A stretch of 64,000 nt of DNA from contig NZ_VTPS01000003.1 of assembly GCF_008274215.1 (NCBI RefSeq), forward strand, positions 1 through 64,000. Direction: 5' to 3'. The stretch comes from Calorimonas adulescens. Lineage in GTDB: Bacteria; Bacillota; Thermoanaerobacteria; Thermoanaerobacterales; UBA4877. Made by a program: the position numbers and the translations under genes. Below, piece after piece: positions 8,248-16,526 of this stretch (position 1 is the first letter of the stretch; each line of letters opens with the position of its first letter). A model generated the notes under the pieces. It was not told the origin of the DNA and made no database searches. It was given only the letters and a program-made list of their open reading frames with translations.

Positions 8248-8976
8248 ATGATAAATGCTGTAATACTGGCCGGAAGTGGAGAAATAGAGAAAATACCGGG
8301 GAAGTCCCTTGCAAAGATAAACGGAAAGCCGATGCTGTCTTATGTGGTGGATGCAGCTAGAAAAACTGATATGATTGGCAGCATATATGTTGTTGGCAAT
8401 GATGATATCAGAGGATTTTGCCTGGAGAATGATTTGGAGTTTGCTGAGGGGGGCACTGATATACTGGATAACCTTATAAAGGGTATCCAGAGGTTTAAAA
8501 ATGACAGGCGCATAATAATATTGACAGGAGACATACCATACATTACGCCGGAAGCAATAATAGATTTTATTATCAGGTCAGAAGAGATAGATGCGGATTT
8601 CTGTTACCCCATAGTTGAGAAAAAGACATGTGAGGAAAAGTTTCCCGGGACGCGCAGGACCTATGTGACTTTAAAGGATGGGGCCTTTACCGGTGGGAAT
8701 GTATTTTATCTAAATCCTGGGATTATAGAACGGTGTATGCCTGTAATTCGTCATGTGGTACAGAATCGTAAGAATCCTGCTAAGATAGCAACTATACTGG
8801 GGCCTGGCTTGATTCTTGCGTTTTTGTTTAAAACCCTTACCATTGAAATGGTGGAGAAAAAGGCTTCAAGGATGCTCAATATAACCGCAAAGGCAATTAT
8901 CTCACCATATGCAGAGATAGGAAATGATGTAGATAAACCGGAGGACCTTGAGATGGCTAATCAGATACTGATGTGA
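8248..8976 (+). CDS. MobA-like nucleotidyltransferase
   Basis: A 242-residue NTP-transferase of the MobA/GT-A-fold type. The N-terminal INAVILAGSGE and PGKSLAKINGKPML are the nucleotide-binding loop and its lysine region, LTGDIPYI carries the metal-binding Asp, and DVDKPEDL near the C-terminus is another family motif. The frame opens at a TTG (8233), but the ATG at 8248 is better placed after GAGGGTGG and begins at the family start. The substrate is unknown; transfer of a nucleotide to a sugar, cofactor or phosphonate is possible. It is third in the ispE operon, 18 bases after gntR. Confidence 0.8.
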   Translation: MINAVILAGSGEIEKIPGKSLAKINGKPMLSYVVDAARKTDMIGSIYVVGNDDIRGFCLENDLEFAEGGTDILDNLIKGIQRFKNDRRIIILTGDIPYITPEAIIDFIIRSEEIDADFCYPIVEKKTCEEKFPGTRRTYVTLKDGAFTGGNVFYLNPGIIERCMPVIRHVVQNRKNPAKIATILGPGLILAFLFKTLTIEMVEKKASRMLNITAKAIISPYAEIGNDVDKPEDLEMANQILM

Positions 8977-8993
8977 AAAATGTTTCAATAAAT

Positions 8994-9023
8994 GTATAAA
9001 ATCCCTGCCTTCTGTAAATAATT
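8994..9023 (+). promoter_or_regulatory. Candidate sigma-F promoter of spoIIR
   Basis: GTATA at 8994-8998, a 15-base spacer, and GTAAATAATT at 9014-9023 match the sigma-F consensus (GYWTA-N15-GGnRAnAnTW) at all but one position. SpoIIR is the classic early sigma-F gene. Confidence 0.65.
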
Positions 9024-9052
9024 TAAATTAGAACAGAAAGGTGGGGATTTTT
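8998..9052 (+). terminator. Stem that ends the ispE operon and covers the spoIIR ribosome-binding site
   Basis: An arm at 8998-9015 pairs with 9033-9051 over about 16 bp with small mismatches; the right arm contains AAAGGTGGGGA, the spoIIR Shine-Dalgarno, and is followed by T residues. Transcripts coming from ispE would form the stem. Those starting at the sigma-F promoter (start near 9030) would lack the left arm and leave the site free. Confidence 0.55.
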
Positions 9053-9054
9053 CT

Positions 9055-9711
9055 ATGAAATGGGCTGTTGCTATACTGGTTACCACCCTGATAGCTGTCT
9101 TACTGACGGGATACATTTTACCAGACAAGGACCTGCAGGTTGACCTGTCAAATAAACTGCTGAGATTTCACGTAATAGCCAACAGCGATGATGAAGCCGA
9201 TCAACAGTTGAAATTAAAGGTCAAGGATGCGATTGTCGAATGTTTGGACCCGTACCTTACAGCAACAGACAGCAAAAATGATGCAATGGTCTTGATTAAC
9301 AGTAAACTAAATGATATACAAAGAACTGCTGAAGAGGTTATAAAAGAAGAGGGTTATGAATATCCAGTCAAGGTGTCCATAGGGAAATTTGATTTTCCTG
9401 TCAAGTCCTATGGGGCTATCACTTTACCATCGGGAGAGTATGATGCGCTTCGTATAGTGATTGGCAAGGGAGACGGGAAAAATTGGTGGTGCGTTCTCTT
9501 CCCTCCGCTCTGCTTTGTTGACACAGCCCATGGCAAGGTCCGTGATAATACAAAGGAAGAGCTGTCACGGGTACTTAGTAAGAATGAAATTGAAGAGATA
9601 TCCTCTGATAGGCCGGAAATAAAATTTAAGGCTGTGGAGATAGTGGAAAATATAGCCAGCAAGGTATCCGATACTCTGAAGCTGGCATTTCAGAAAAGAC
9701 CTCCGGATTAA
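9055..9711 (+). CDS. spoIIR: Stage II sporulation protein R
   Basis: A 218-residue signalling protein made in the forespore and exported to the intermembrane space, where it triggers SpoIIGA to process pro-sigma-E. A single N-terminal membrane segment (about residues 4-23) is followed by the SpoIIR domain with its hallmark LRFHVIANSD (39-48) and the WWCVLFPPLCF region. The ATG follows AAGGTGGGG. Regulation is probably by sigma-F, with a possible RNA stem that blocks translation from read-through transcripts. It converges on the OppA-like gene and shares a terminator with it. Confidence 0.95.
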   Translation: MKWAVAILVTTLIAVLLTGYILPDKDLQVDLSNKLLRFHVIANSDDEADQQLKLKVKDAIVECLDPYLTATDSKNDAMVLINSKLNDIQRTAEEVIKEEGYEYPVKVSIGKFDFPVKSYGAITLPSGEYDALRIVIGKGDGKNWWCVLFPPLCFVDTAHGKVRDNTKEELSRVLSKNEIEEISSDRPEIKFKAVEIVENIASKVSDTLKLAFQKRPPD

Positions 9712-9730
9712 CCTCCGAAGGTCCTTTCTG
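9691..9730. terminator. Bidirectional terminator between spoIIR and the second oppA
   Basis: About 17 bp of pairing (9691-9707 with 9714-9730, two mismatches) around a 6-base loop; A-rich on one side and T-rich on the other, so it works for both convergent genes. The spoIIR stop codon lies in the loop. Confidence 0.75.
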
Positions 9731-9741
9731 TAACAATATAT

Positions 9742-11385
9742 TTACTCTTTATATGCCTCATGGAAGTAGGTGTATCCCAGCGGGTCCACGTGATAGCCTT
9801 TCAGGTTGGGTTTTACTATATATGAATTTACATAGAAGTATATTGGGATGACAACCATCTCATCCATAAGGATATTCTCTGCCTGATGCATGTACTGCAT
9901 TCGTTCTGCAGCGTTGGTAGTACGCTTTGCTTTGTCAATAAGGTCATCGTATTCTTTGTTGCTCCAGCCTGAATCATTGTTTCCACTACCCGTGGTAAAC
10001 ATATCAAGGAATGTCATGGGGTCTATATAATCGGCAAACCAGCCAAGCCTTGCAATCTGATAGTTTCCGTTTGCCCTGTCATCCAAGAATACTTGCCATT
10101 CCTCATTAGCCAGTTTGACTTCCACTCCTAAGTTTTTCTTCCACATTTCCTGCAGCATCTCAGCAATCTGCTTGTGACCTTCACTGGTATTATATAGCAG
10201 TGTTATCTCTGGCAGGCCCTTACCGCCAGGATAACCAGCCTCGGCAAGCAGTTTTTGGGCTTCCTCCACACTGGCTTTGTTTACATCATAATAGTCTCCA
10301 CCAATTTCTCTGAAATCTTTGGTGGCGTCAGCATCAGGCAACCCGGGTGGTACCCATCCACCGGCTGGCTTCTGTCCGACCTGTGGAGGTGTTTCCACTA
10401 TAGCCTTTCTATCTATTGCGAGAGAAAATGCCTTGCGTACCTTTGGATTGTCAAAGGGGGCTTTTTTTGTATTGAAGACGTATCCATATGTGGCTAAGCT
10501 TGGGTCTATATGGAGAACACCGTCTTCTCTCAGTCTTGGGAAGTCATTGGCTGGAGGATTATCACCAAAATCAATCTGATTGTTATCAAACGCTGCCAGT
10601 TCTGTGGATGCATCATTAATCATCACAAAGGTCAATTTATCGGGCTTTATCCTGCCAGCATCCCAGTAATTGGGGTTTTTCTCAAAGACTATGGAGTCGT
10701 TGTGATTCCATTCCTTCATAACAAATGCGCCGTTACCAATATATGTTTCAGGATTCTGGGCCCAGCCGTCGGGGTCTTTTTCGACTATGTCCTGCCTTAC
10801 TGGCATGTAGGTAAAGAAAGCCAGAAGTTCAAGTATATAAGGGGTTGGAGACTCGAGGGTGAGTTCTAATGTCTTATCGTCTTTGGCCACAACACCTACA
10901 TCCTCAGCCTTTGCCTCTCCCTTATTATATTTTTCACCGTTTTTGATGTAATAGAGCTGGTATGCGTACTCTGAACCAGTATCAGGGTTTAATACCCTCT
11001 TCCAGGCATACTCGAAATCCTTGGCGGTAACCGGTTTTCCGTCAGACCATTTTACTCCGTCCCTCAGATGAAAGGTATAGGTAAGGCCGTCACTGGATAC
11101 ATCCCACTTTTCTGCCACTGCCGGTTCTGCCTTATTATTTTTATCCAGCCTTGTGAGCCCCTCAAACACGTGATATATAACAGTACCCCCATCTATTGCT
11201 GTATTCTTCGCAGGGTCGACGCTCCTTGGTTCTGTCTGCAGGTTATAGGTTATTTCTATAGGCGCTGTTTGTTTGCCAGACTGTTGTGACTCCTGATTTT
11301 GATGTGTGGTCTGGCCGCTGCATGCTGATAAAGCCATACTGAGCACCAGCAATGCAGCCAGCATAATTATAAATCTCCTTTTCAA
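9742..11385 (-). CDS. Second OppA-like peptide-binding lipoprotein
   Basis: A 547-residue family 5 solute-binding protein with a lipobox at LSACS. It is strongly similar over its whole length to the 4916-6562 protein (shared stretches include RKAFSLAIDRKAIV and GKGLPEITLLYNTSE), so the two are paralogues expected to bind peptides for a common importer. I prefer the TTG at 11385, because the purine-rich GGGAGGGG lies just upstream and the N-terminus then aligns with its paralogue; an ATG at 11400 overlaps that Shine-Dalgarno. It is on the - strand, isolated from any permease gene, with a repeat-rich upstream region. Confidence 0.88.
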   Translation of the reverse strand: MKRRFIIMLAALLVLSMALSACSGQTTHQNQESQQSGKQTAPIEITYNLQTEPRSVDPAKNTAIDGGTVIYHVFEGLTRLDKNNKAEPAVAEKWDVSSDGLTYTFHLRDGVKWSDGKPVTAKDFEYAWKRVLNPDTGSEYAYQLYYIKNGEKYNKGEAKAEDVGVVAKDDKTLELTLESPTPYILELLAFFTYMPVRQDIVEKDPDGWAQNPETYIGNGAFVMKEWNHNDSIVFEKNPNYWDAGRIKPDKLTFVMINDASTELAAFDNNQIDFGDNPPANDFPRLREDGVLHIDPSLATYGYVFNTKKAPFDNPKVRKAFSLAIDRKAIVETPPQVGQKPAGGWVPPGLPDADATKDFREIGGDYYDVNKASVEEAQKLLAEAGYPGGKGLPEITLLYNTSEGHKQIAEMLQEMWKKNLGVEVKLANEEWQVFLDDRANGNYQIARLGWFADYIDPMTFLDMFTTGSGNNDSGWSNKEYDDLIDKAKRTTNAAERMQYMHQAENILMDEMVVIPIYFYVNSYIVKPNLKGYHVDPLGYTYFHEAYKE

Positions 11386-11705
11386 AAAATCCCCTCCCAT
11401 TTATTTTTATTTTAACCACCGTGGTTTACGGTGAAAATGGCTTTTCAGGCTAATAACACACTATACATATTAGTGTGGCATAGTAACATCTAATGCACAT
11501 TTTAAGACGAATACCAATAACATCAATATTAGCGTGGTATGAAACATAAAACTCAGCCTTAAAGCAAGTCAATGATACCCACACTATAGTCATGTTTATT
11601 AAATCATATAAATTCGACATTCAGAATAAAAATCCTGCTTTATACAAAAAATAACAATAAGACTGAGTATACAGATATATTTCAGCTAATTGAAAGGGGA
11701 TACCC
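11386..11705. promoter_or_regulatory. Divergent intergenic region with tandem and inverted repeats
   Basis: This 320-base gap separates the - strand oppA from sleB. It contains the near-palindrome AACCACCGTGGTT (about 11414), an inverted repeat CACACTA/TAGTGTG (11457-11463 with 11471-11477), and two degenerate tandem copies beginning ATATTAGYGTGGYAT (about 11468 and 11527) with a further CACACTATA near 11580. They may be operators or an RNA leader for either gene. No clean sigma-G promoter for sleB was recognised. Confidence 0.35.
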
Positions 11706-12380
11706 ATGCAGAAAAGATATAAGCAGTTGGTATTGCTAGTAATTTTTGTGATAACTGTATTGATTGGAGGCGTGGCATACAGTGCCACGCTCTCCTGGGG
11801 GTCTAAAGGCAGCGAAGTGCTTGAGGCTCAGAGGAGACTGAAGAACTGGGGATACTATACAGGCCCCCTGGACGGGGTCTATGGCGCTAAGATGTATCAG
11901 GCTGTTGTAAGATTTCAGAAAAAGAATGGCCTTACACCCGATGGCGTCATAGGAAATGCCACCAAGAGGGCACTTGGTATGAGGATAACACCAGCGGCTG
12001 CCACAACACCATCCAGAGGTATATCCAGCAGGGACGACTACACTCTTCTGGCCAGGCTAATACATGGAGAAGCGCGGGGAGAACCATACATTGGAAAGGT
12101 TGCCGTTGGTGCTGTTGTGTTAAACAGGGTGAAGAGTTCAAAATTTCCAAACACCATATCAGGCGTAATATTTCAGCCCGGTGCCTTTACAGCGGTTGCC
12201 GACGGACAGATATGGTTAAATCCAGACGATGAGTCCCTCAGGGCGGCAAGAGATGCCCTGAACGGATGGGACCCTTCGGGAGGGGCGCTCTATTACTATA
12301 ATCCTGCCAAGACGACCAGTGGCTGGATATGGTCAAGACCAGTCATAACAGTAATAGGTAAACACAGGTTTGCGAGGTGA
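11706..12380 (+). CDS. sleB: Spore cortex-lytic enzyme SleB
   Basis: A 224-residue germination-specific lytic transglycosylase that degrades cortex peptidoglycan. It has an N-terminal export segment (about residues 8-26), a peptidoglycan-binding domain (about 32-90, AQRRLKNWGYYTGPLDGVYG), and a C-terminal hydrolase_2 domain (about 105-224) with the HGEARGE motif holding the catalytic glutamate. GAAAGGGGA precedes the ATG. It is paired with ypeB, which is needed to place and restrain SleB in the dormant spore, as in Bacillus. Confidence 0.95.
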   Translation: MQKRYKQLVLLVIFVITVLIGGVAYSATLSWGSKGSEVLEAQRRLKNWGYYTGPLDGVYGAKMYQAVVRFQKKNGLTPDGVIGNATKRALGMRITPAAATTPSRGISSRDDYTLLARLIHGEARGEPYIGKVAVGAVVLNRVKSSKFPNTISGVIFQPGAFTAVADGQIWLNPDDESLRAARDALNGWDPSGGALYYYNPAKTTSGWIWSRPVITVIGKHRFAR

Positions 12381-12384
12381 CATT

Positions 12385-13737
12385 ATGAAATTTAAAAAAA
12401 TTAATGCTGTAAGTCTGATTATGGTGGCTGCCGTTATAGGTCTGGGTATTTTTGGCATATATCAGTATAACCAAAAGACGTTTTATTACCGCTATCTGAA
12501 CGGGCAGTACAACAGGGCCTTTTATCAACTTGTAGACAATATTGAAAATATGCAGGTTGGCCTTTCAAAACTTCAGGTCGCAGAAGAAGAAGAGATGGAC
12601 ATAATTACACTTACTGACGTACACAGGCGGGCCTTTACGGCGGCCGAGGCCGTTGCCCAATTGCCTATTCCCTCAGTGACCGTGGAAAATACACTGAGGT
12701 TTTTAAACCAGGTGGGTGACTATTCGTACAGCCTTCAAAGAAAGAGGGCAAGAGGTGAAGAATTCTCCGATACAGACAGGAAGAACATAGCTGAGCTCCA
12801 TAAGATAGCAGGTGATGTTTCTGTGGAGTTGCAAAAGATCCAGGATGAGCTGGTGTCGGGGAAGATAACAATAAGTGACTTAAAGAGTAGAGGAGGTACA
12901 AGACTGGATAATATTTCTGACAGCCTTATGGGTGCCAGGTTTGAAAATGTAGAGAAGAGTATGGCAAACCTCCCAACATTAATATATGATGGACCGTTTT
13001 CTGCCTCCTTAGAGAGAAAGGTGCCAAAGGGTGTAACAGGAAACGATATTGACTTGAAAACAGCAGAAAAAAAAGCTGTGGATTTCCTGGGGGTTAAAAA
13101 TGTCCGTTCAGTTAGACAGTACAGCTATGTGGACCAACCGGTGGACGGATTTGGGATAGAGGTGATAGATGATGAGAATGGTTCAAGCTACTATCTAAAC
13201 GTCACCAAAAAGGGTGGCCATGTAATCTGGATGATGAATAGCAGGGATGTCGGCAAGGTTAATATATCCACCACACAGGCTGAAGGCTATGCTGAAAGAT
13301 TTTTAAAGAGAAACGGATTTGATAATATGATGGCGACATATTCAATGAAGTATGACAATACGGTGGTCATAAACTATGCATATACTAAGGACGATATAGT
13401 ATTTTACCCGGACCTTATTAAGGTAAAGGTTGCCTTAGATAATGGCGATGTGCTGGGCTTTGAGGCACAGAACTACTACATGTCTCACACGGAAAGGGCT
13501 GTAAAGAGACCGAAAATAACAGAAAGCCAAGCGGAAGACAGGATAAGTTTGAATTTAGATGTAAAACGAGTGAGGCTGGCCATAATTCCCTTACCAGGTG
13601 GGAAAGAAGTTCTTGCCTATGAATTTACAGGTGAGTATTCCGGAAATACCTATTATGTGTATATTAATGCCGAGAATGGAAATGAAGAGCAGGTCTTACA
13701 GGTTATAGATACTGAAGAAGGAAAGCTTACCATGTGA
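12385..13737 (+). CDS. ypeB: Germination protein YpeB
   Basis: A 450-residue partner of SleB, required for its incorporation into the spore and its inhibition before germination. An N-terminal membrane anchor (about residues 6-24) precedes a helical region and C-terminal PepSY-like domains (for example AEKKAVDFLGVKNV and ESQAEDRISLNLDV). I use the ATG at 12385, preceded by GCGAGGTGAC, four bases after the sleB stop; the frame is open five codons earlier. Confidence 0.93.
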   Translation: MKFKKINAVSLIMVAAVIGLGIFGIYQYNQKTFYYRYLNGQYNRAFYQLVDNIENMQVGLSKLQVAEEEEMDIITLTDVHRRAFTAAEAVAQLPIPSVTVENTLRFLNQVGDYSYSLQRKRARGEEFSDTDRKNIAELHKIAGDVSVELQKIQDELVSGKITISDLKSRGGTRLDNISDSLMGARFENVEKSMANLPTLIYDGPFSASLERKVPKGVTGNDIDLKTAEKKAVDFLGVKNVRSVRQYSYVDQPVDGFGIEVIDDENGSSYYLNVTKKGGHVIWMMNSRDVGKVNISTTQAEGYAERFLKRNGFDNMMATYSMKYDNTVVINYAYTKDDIVFYPDLIKVKVALDNGDVLGFEAQNYYMSHTERAVKRPKITESQAEDRISLNLDVKRVRLAIIPLPGGKEVLAYEFTGEYSGNTYYVYINAENGNEEQVLQVIDTEEGKLTM

Positions 13738-13806
13738 TATTTTTCAACCTTCAGGACATAATAGTATTGGGGGCACCTTCAAATTCTGGTGAGGAGATGG
13801 TCATAT

Positions 13807-14007
13807 ATGTCCCGAAGGCGTAGTATAATGTCCGACGAGCTAAAGTATGAACTTGCCAGAGAATTAGGTGTTGACGATATAGTAGCAAGAGAAGGATGGG
13901 GTAGTGTATCTTCCAGAAACTGTGGCAACCTGGTGAGGCTTGCTATAGAGAGGGCTGAGAAGAGCATTGCCAGTAAGTACAGTGGTGGCCCTGAGGCCGG
14001 GGAGTGA
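13807..14007 (+). CDS. Small acid-soluble spore protein, SspF/alpha-beta type
   Basis: A 66-residue DNA-coating protein of the spore core that protects DNA from UV and heat. MSRRRSIMSDELKYELA matches Bacillus SspF (MSRRRGVMS...EELA), and KYELARELGV resembles the GPR protease cleavage region of alpha/beta SASPs. GAGGAG lies ten bases before the ATG at 13807; the open frame extends six codons upstream. CATAATA at 13757-13763 could be a sigma-G -10 element, although its -35 is weak. It follows sleB-ypeB, all expected forespore genes. Confidence 0.88.
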   Translation: MSRRRSIMSDELKYELARELGVDDIVAREGWGSVSSRNCGNLVRLAIERAEKSIASKYSGGPEAGE

Positions 14008-14020
14008 TCCCCGGCCTTTA
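13994..14020 (+). terminator. Terminator of the SASP gene
   Basis: A perfect 10-bp GC-rich stem (13994-14003 with 14008-14017), GTGA tetraloop (which includes part of the stop codon) and a short T-run. Confidence 0.85.
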
Positions 14021-14036
14021 ACTGTTAAAGGTTTTT

Positions 14037-14131
14037 ATTATCAATTGATAATAATTAATATCAGGAAAAAGTAGTTGCATTTTAAGAAAAAAGAACATAT
14101 AATAATATAAATACTCTATTTCAATTGAAAT
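14037..14131. promoter_or_regulatory. Two AT-rich palindromes upstream of the cation-efflux gene
   Basis: ATTATCAATTGATAAT at 14037-14052 is a perfect 16-bp palindrome and ATTTCAATTGAAAT at 14118-14131 a perfect 14-bp one sharing the core TCAATTGA. Their spacing before a metal-efflux gene suggests operators for a metal-sensing regulator of Fur/MntR/PerR type. The regulator is inferred only. Confidence 0.4.
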
Positions 14132-14142
14132 GAGGCCGATGG

Positions 14143-14173
14143 ATTCGTAGGCCGTATGGCCTGCGAATTTTTT
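14143..14173 (+). terminator. Hairpin terminator just before the cation-efflux gene
   Basis: An 11-bp stem (14143-14153 with 14158-14168, one G-T pair), GTAT loop and T-run to 14173, ending only 21 bases before the next start codon. It lies after the palindromes, so it may be a leader attenuator. Confidence 0.65.
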
Positions 14174-14193
14174 ATGGAGGGAGTGGAATATAA

Positions 14194-15072
14194 ATGGAAG
14201 AAGCCAATTACAGAGAGCTGCTGAAGGTCAATGTTGTGGTATTATTGCTTAATTTGCTGGTATGTATTGCAAAGATAGTTGTGGGCAATGCGATAAATTC
14301 AATAAGCATGGTGGCCGACGGCTATCACTCGCTGACGGACATGGGCAATAATATAATTGGTATCGTGGGTATAAATTTTGCATACAGGCCATCAGATGAG
14401 AAACACCCTTACGGACACAAAAAGATTGAGACTATGGTAACTTTAATCATTGCTGCAGCATTGCTTGTACTGTGCTATGAAGTGACCATCGGTGCCATTA
14501 AAAGGTTTAAACAACCTGTTGCTGTTGACACCAATCTATATAGCATACTCGTCATGGCTGCCACTATTCTAATAAATATTTTCGTAGCAATGTATGAAAA
14601 AAAGAAAGCTGACACGCTGAAGAGCGACTTTCTGGCTTCAGATTCTATTCATACAACAAGCGATGTGCTGGTGTCGGTGTCTGTTATTGTTGGGTTAATC
14701 TTATCAAGGTATGGGCTTTCAATTGCGGATGTCATTATCTCTATATTTATTGTAATTATGATAGGACGGGCGGCATTTGAGATTTTATCCAAGAGTACAG
14801 GTGTTTTGATGGATTCTGTAGTGCTGGATGAAAAGGATATAGAGAGGCTTGTACTGAGTGTAGACGGTGTAAAGTCATGCCATAAGATAAGGACAAGAGG
14901 AAGAGAGGATGATATCAAGGTTGACCTCCATGTGCTTGTGGGAAATGATATGAATGTATACGATGCCCATGAGATTAGTGAGGTAATTGAGGAAAGATTG
15001 CGAGGAAAATTCCCTGGTATAACCGATGTCACCATCCATATTGAACCAGAGAGTAATGATAAACAATCTTGA
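14194..15072 (+). CDS. Cation diffusion facilitator (metal efflux)
   Basis: A 292-residue CDF-family transporter that exports divalent metal (Zn, Fe or Mn) by proton exchange. It has about six membrane helices; the metal site is formed by DGYHSLTD (helix 2) and DSIHTTSD (helix 5), and a cytoplasmic metal-binding domain follows (about residues 205-285). The DxxH..D pattern resembles FieF or MntE; metal choice cannot be fixed from this. GGAGGGAGTGG precedes the ATG. Two upstream palindromes and a hairpin suggest metal-dependent control. Confidence 0.88.
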   Translation: MEEANYRELLKVNVVVLLLNLLVCIAKIVVGNAINSISMVADGYHSLTDMGNNIIGIVGINFAYRPSDEKHPYGHKKIETMVTLIIAAALLVLCYEVTIGAIKRFKQPVAVDTNLYSILVMAATILINIFVAMYEKKKADTLKSDFLASDSIHTTSDVLVSVSVIVGLILSRYGLSIADVIISIFIVIMIGRAAFEILSKSTGVLMDSVVLDEKDIERLVLSVDGVKSCHKIRTRGREDDIKVDLHVLVGNDMNVYDAHEISEVIEERLRGKFPGITDVTIHIEPESNDKQS

Positions 15073-15154
15073 AGAATGCTTCAATATATTGTGTGGTTAT
15101 TTAGTTAATTTTAGAATACAATAGACCTAAAGAAGCATATTGGAGGGATTGTTA

Positions 15155-16225
15155 ATGCCTTTGAAGTTGGGGGTTTTATTCGGTGGACAATCTGGAGAAC
15201 ATGAAGTGTCTCTGATGTCTGCAGCCTCGGTTATGAAGAACATAGATAGGCAAAAGTTTGAGATAATACCTATAGGGATAACAAAAAACGGGCACTGGTA
15301 TCTATACAAAGGGGATATAGACGACATACAAAACGGTAATTGGTTGGATAATTCATATAAGGCCATACTTCCACCAGACCCATCATATCATGGACTTATT
15401 TATTTTGTAAATGGTGAGATTAAGATAGAACGTCTGGATGCGGTCTTTCCAGTCTTGCACGGGCCGAGAGGTGAGGATGGCACGATACAGGGACTTTTAG
15501 AGCTGGCGAATATACCGTATGTGGGGGCTGGTGTCACATCTTCTGCTGTGGGAATGGATAAGGTTTTTACCAAAAAGCTGTTAGAACACGCTGGACTCCC
15601 GATAGTACCGTATCTGGTATTTACGAAAAAACAGTGGTATGGGCAGAGCGAAGATGTCGCAGAGAATATAGAAACAAGGCTGGGATATCCTAACTTTGTA
15701 AAGCCGGCTAATCTTGGGTCCAGTGTGGGTATTACAAAGGTTCATGACAGGGTGGAGCTCACGGAGGCATTGAATTTAGCGGCAAGATATGACAGAAAAA
15801 TTATTGTAGAAAAGTCAATAAACTGTAAAGATGTGGAATGTTCTGTGCTTGGAAACGAAAATCCTCGTGCATCAACAGTTGGAGAAATAATGCCGGCCAG
15901 GGAGTTTTATGACTATCAGGCTAAATACTGTGATACAGCTACGAGGCTGTTGATACCTGCCCAGTTGCCCGATGAAAAGATAGAGGAGATAAGAACCTTA
16001 GCTGTAAAGGCTTATAAAGTCCTTGACTGTCAGGGTATGGCCAGGGTTGACTTTTTTTATGAGAATGGTACGGGGAATGTATATGTTAACGAACTAAACA
16101 CCATACCGGGTTTTACTCATGTGAGTATGTACCCCAAATTATGGGAAGCGTCAGGCCTGGCCTACGGAAAGCTCTTAGAAGATCTAATTGATTTGGCCCT
16201 GGAGAGGTTTCAAGATGTTCATTAA
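15155..16225 (+). CDS. ddl: D-alanine--D-alanine ligase
   Basis: A 356-residue ATP-grasp ligase making the D-Ala-D-Ala dipeptide for peptidoglycan. The N-terminus KLGVLFGGQSGEHEVSL is the family signature; PANLGSSVGITKV, the EKSI region and the C-terminal NELNTIPGFT are ATP- and metal-binding motifs. The ATG at 15155 follows GGAGGG; the open frame begins five codons earlier at a TTG. It is a single gene with a terminator about 120 bases downstream. Confidence 0.95.
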   Translation: MPLKLGVLFGGQSGEHEVSLMSAASVMKNIDRQKFEIIPIGITKNGHWYLYKGDIDDIQNGNWLDNSYKAILPPDPSYHGLIYFVNGEIKIERLDAVFPVLHGPRGEDGTIQGLLELANIPYVGAGVTSSAVGMDKVFTKKLLEHAGLPIVPYLVFTKKQWYGQSEDVAENIETRLGYPNFVKPANLGSSVGITKVHDRVELTEALNLAARYDRKIIVEKSINCKDVECSVLGNENPRASTVGEIMPAREFYDYQAKYCDTATRLLIPAQLPDEKIEEIRTLAVKAYKVLDCQGMARVDFFYENGTGNVYVNELNTIPGFTHVSMYPKLWEASGLAYGKLLEDLIDLALERFQDVH

Positions 16226-16331
16226 AATTGATATCACATGACGATGAAAAGCAATTGTAATCTTATACGATATCCATGGACGCATAAAAAATGAAAGCAA
16301 ATGTCCTGGAGGGACAAGACGGATAGACCAA

Positions 16332-16526
16332 TTATAATGTAATCTTAAGTGGGATCCCTGATCCCACTTTTTTATAATTATGGATGAGCACACAGGATTT
16401 GCATGTCATACCTGAAGAAGAAGACCTCATCATGTATCCACAAAAGGAACATCTTTCAGGCAGATATCTCATATAGCTGCGGTTTTCCATCCTTATGTCT
16501 ATATAATCACATAAGTACGAAAGCAT
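16332..16526 (-). CDS. Possible small CxxC-CxxC zinc-ribbon protein
   Basis: A 64-residue - strand frame whose ATG (16526) is preceded by a strong AGGAGGG with suitable spacing. It encodes two CxxC pairs (CSFC and CKSC) twelve residues apart, typical of a small zinc knuckle. Codon use looks like neighbouring genes. Against it, the C-terminal end runs through the ddl terminator hairpin and no family is recognised. Size and Cys pairs faintly recall the anti-sigma factor Gin, but the spacing differs, so I assign no function. Confidence 0.4.
   Translation of the reverse strand: MLSYLCDYIDIRMENRSYMRYLPERCSFCGYMMRSSSSGMTCKSCVLIHNYKKVGSGIPLKITL
16347..16373 (+). terminator. Terminator of ddl
   Basis: A perfect 9-bp stem (16347-16355 with 16361-16369), five-base loop and T-run to 16373. 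Confidence 0.85.

Noticed and set aside
10255-10869. Overlapping + strand frames inside the - strand oppA
   Set aside because: They are shadows of the coding strand of a well-supported gene and show no family motifs.
16332-16526. Anti-sigma factor Gin
   Set aside because: Two CxxC pairs fit, but the spacing (12 against about 15 residues) and flanking residues differ from Gin.
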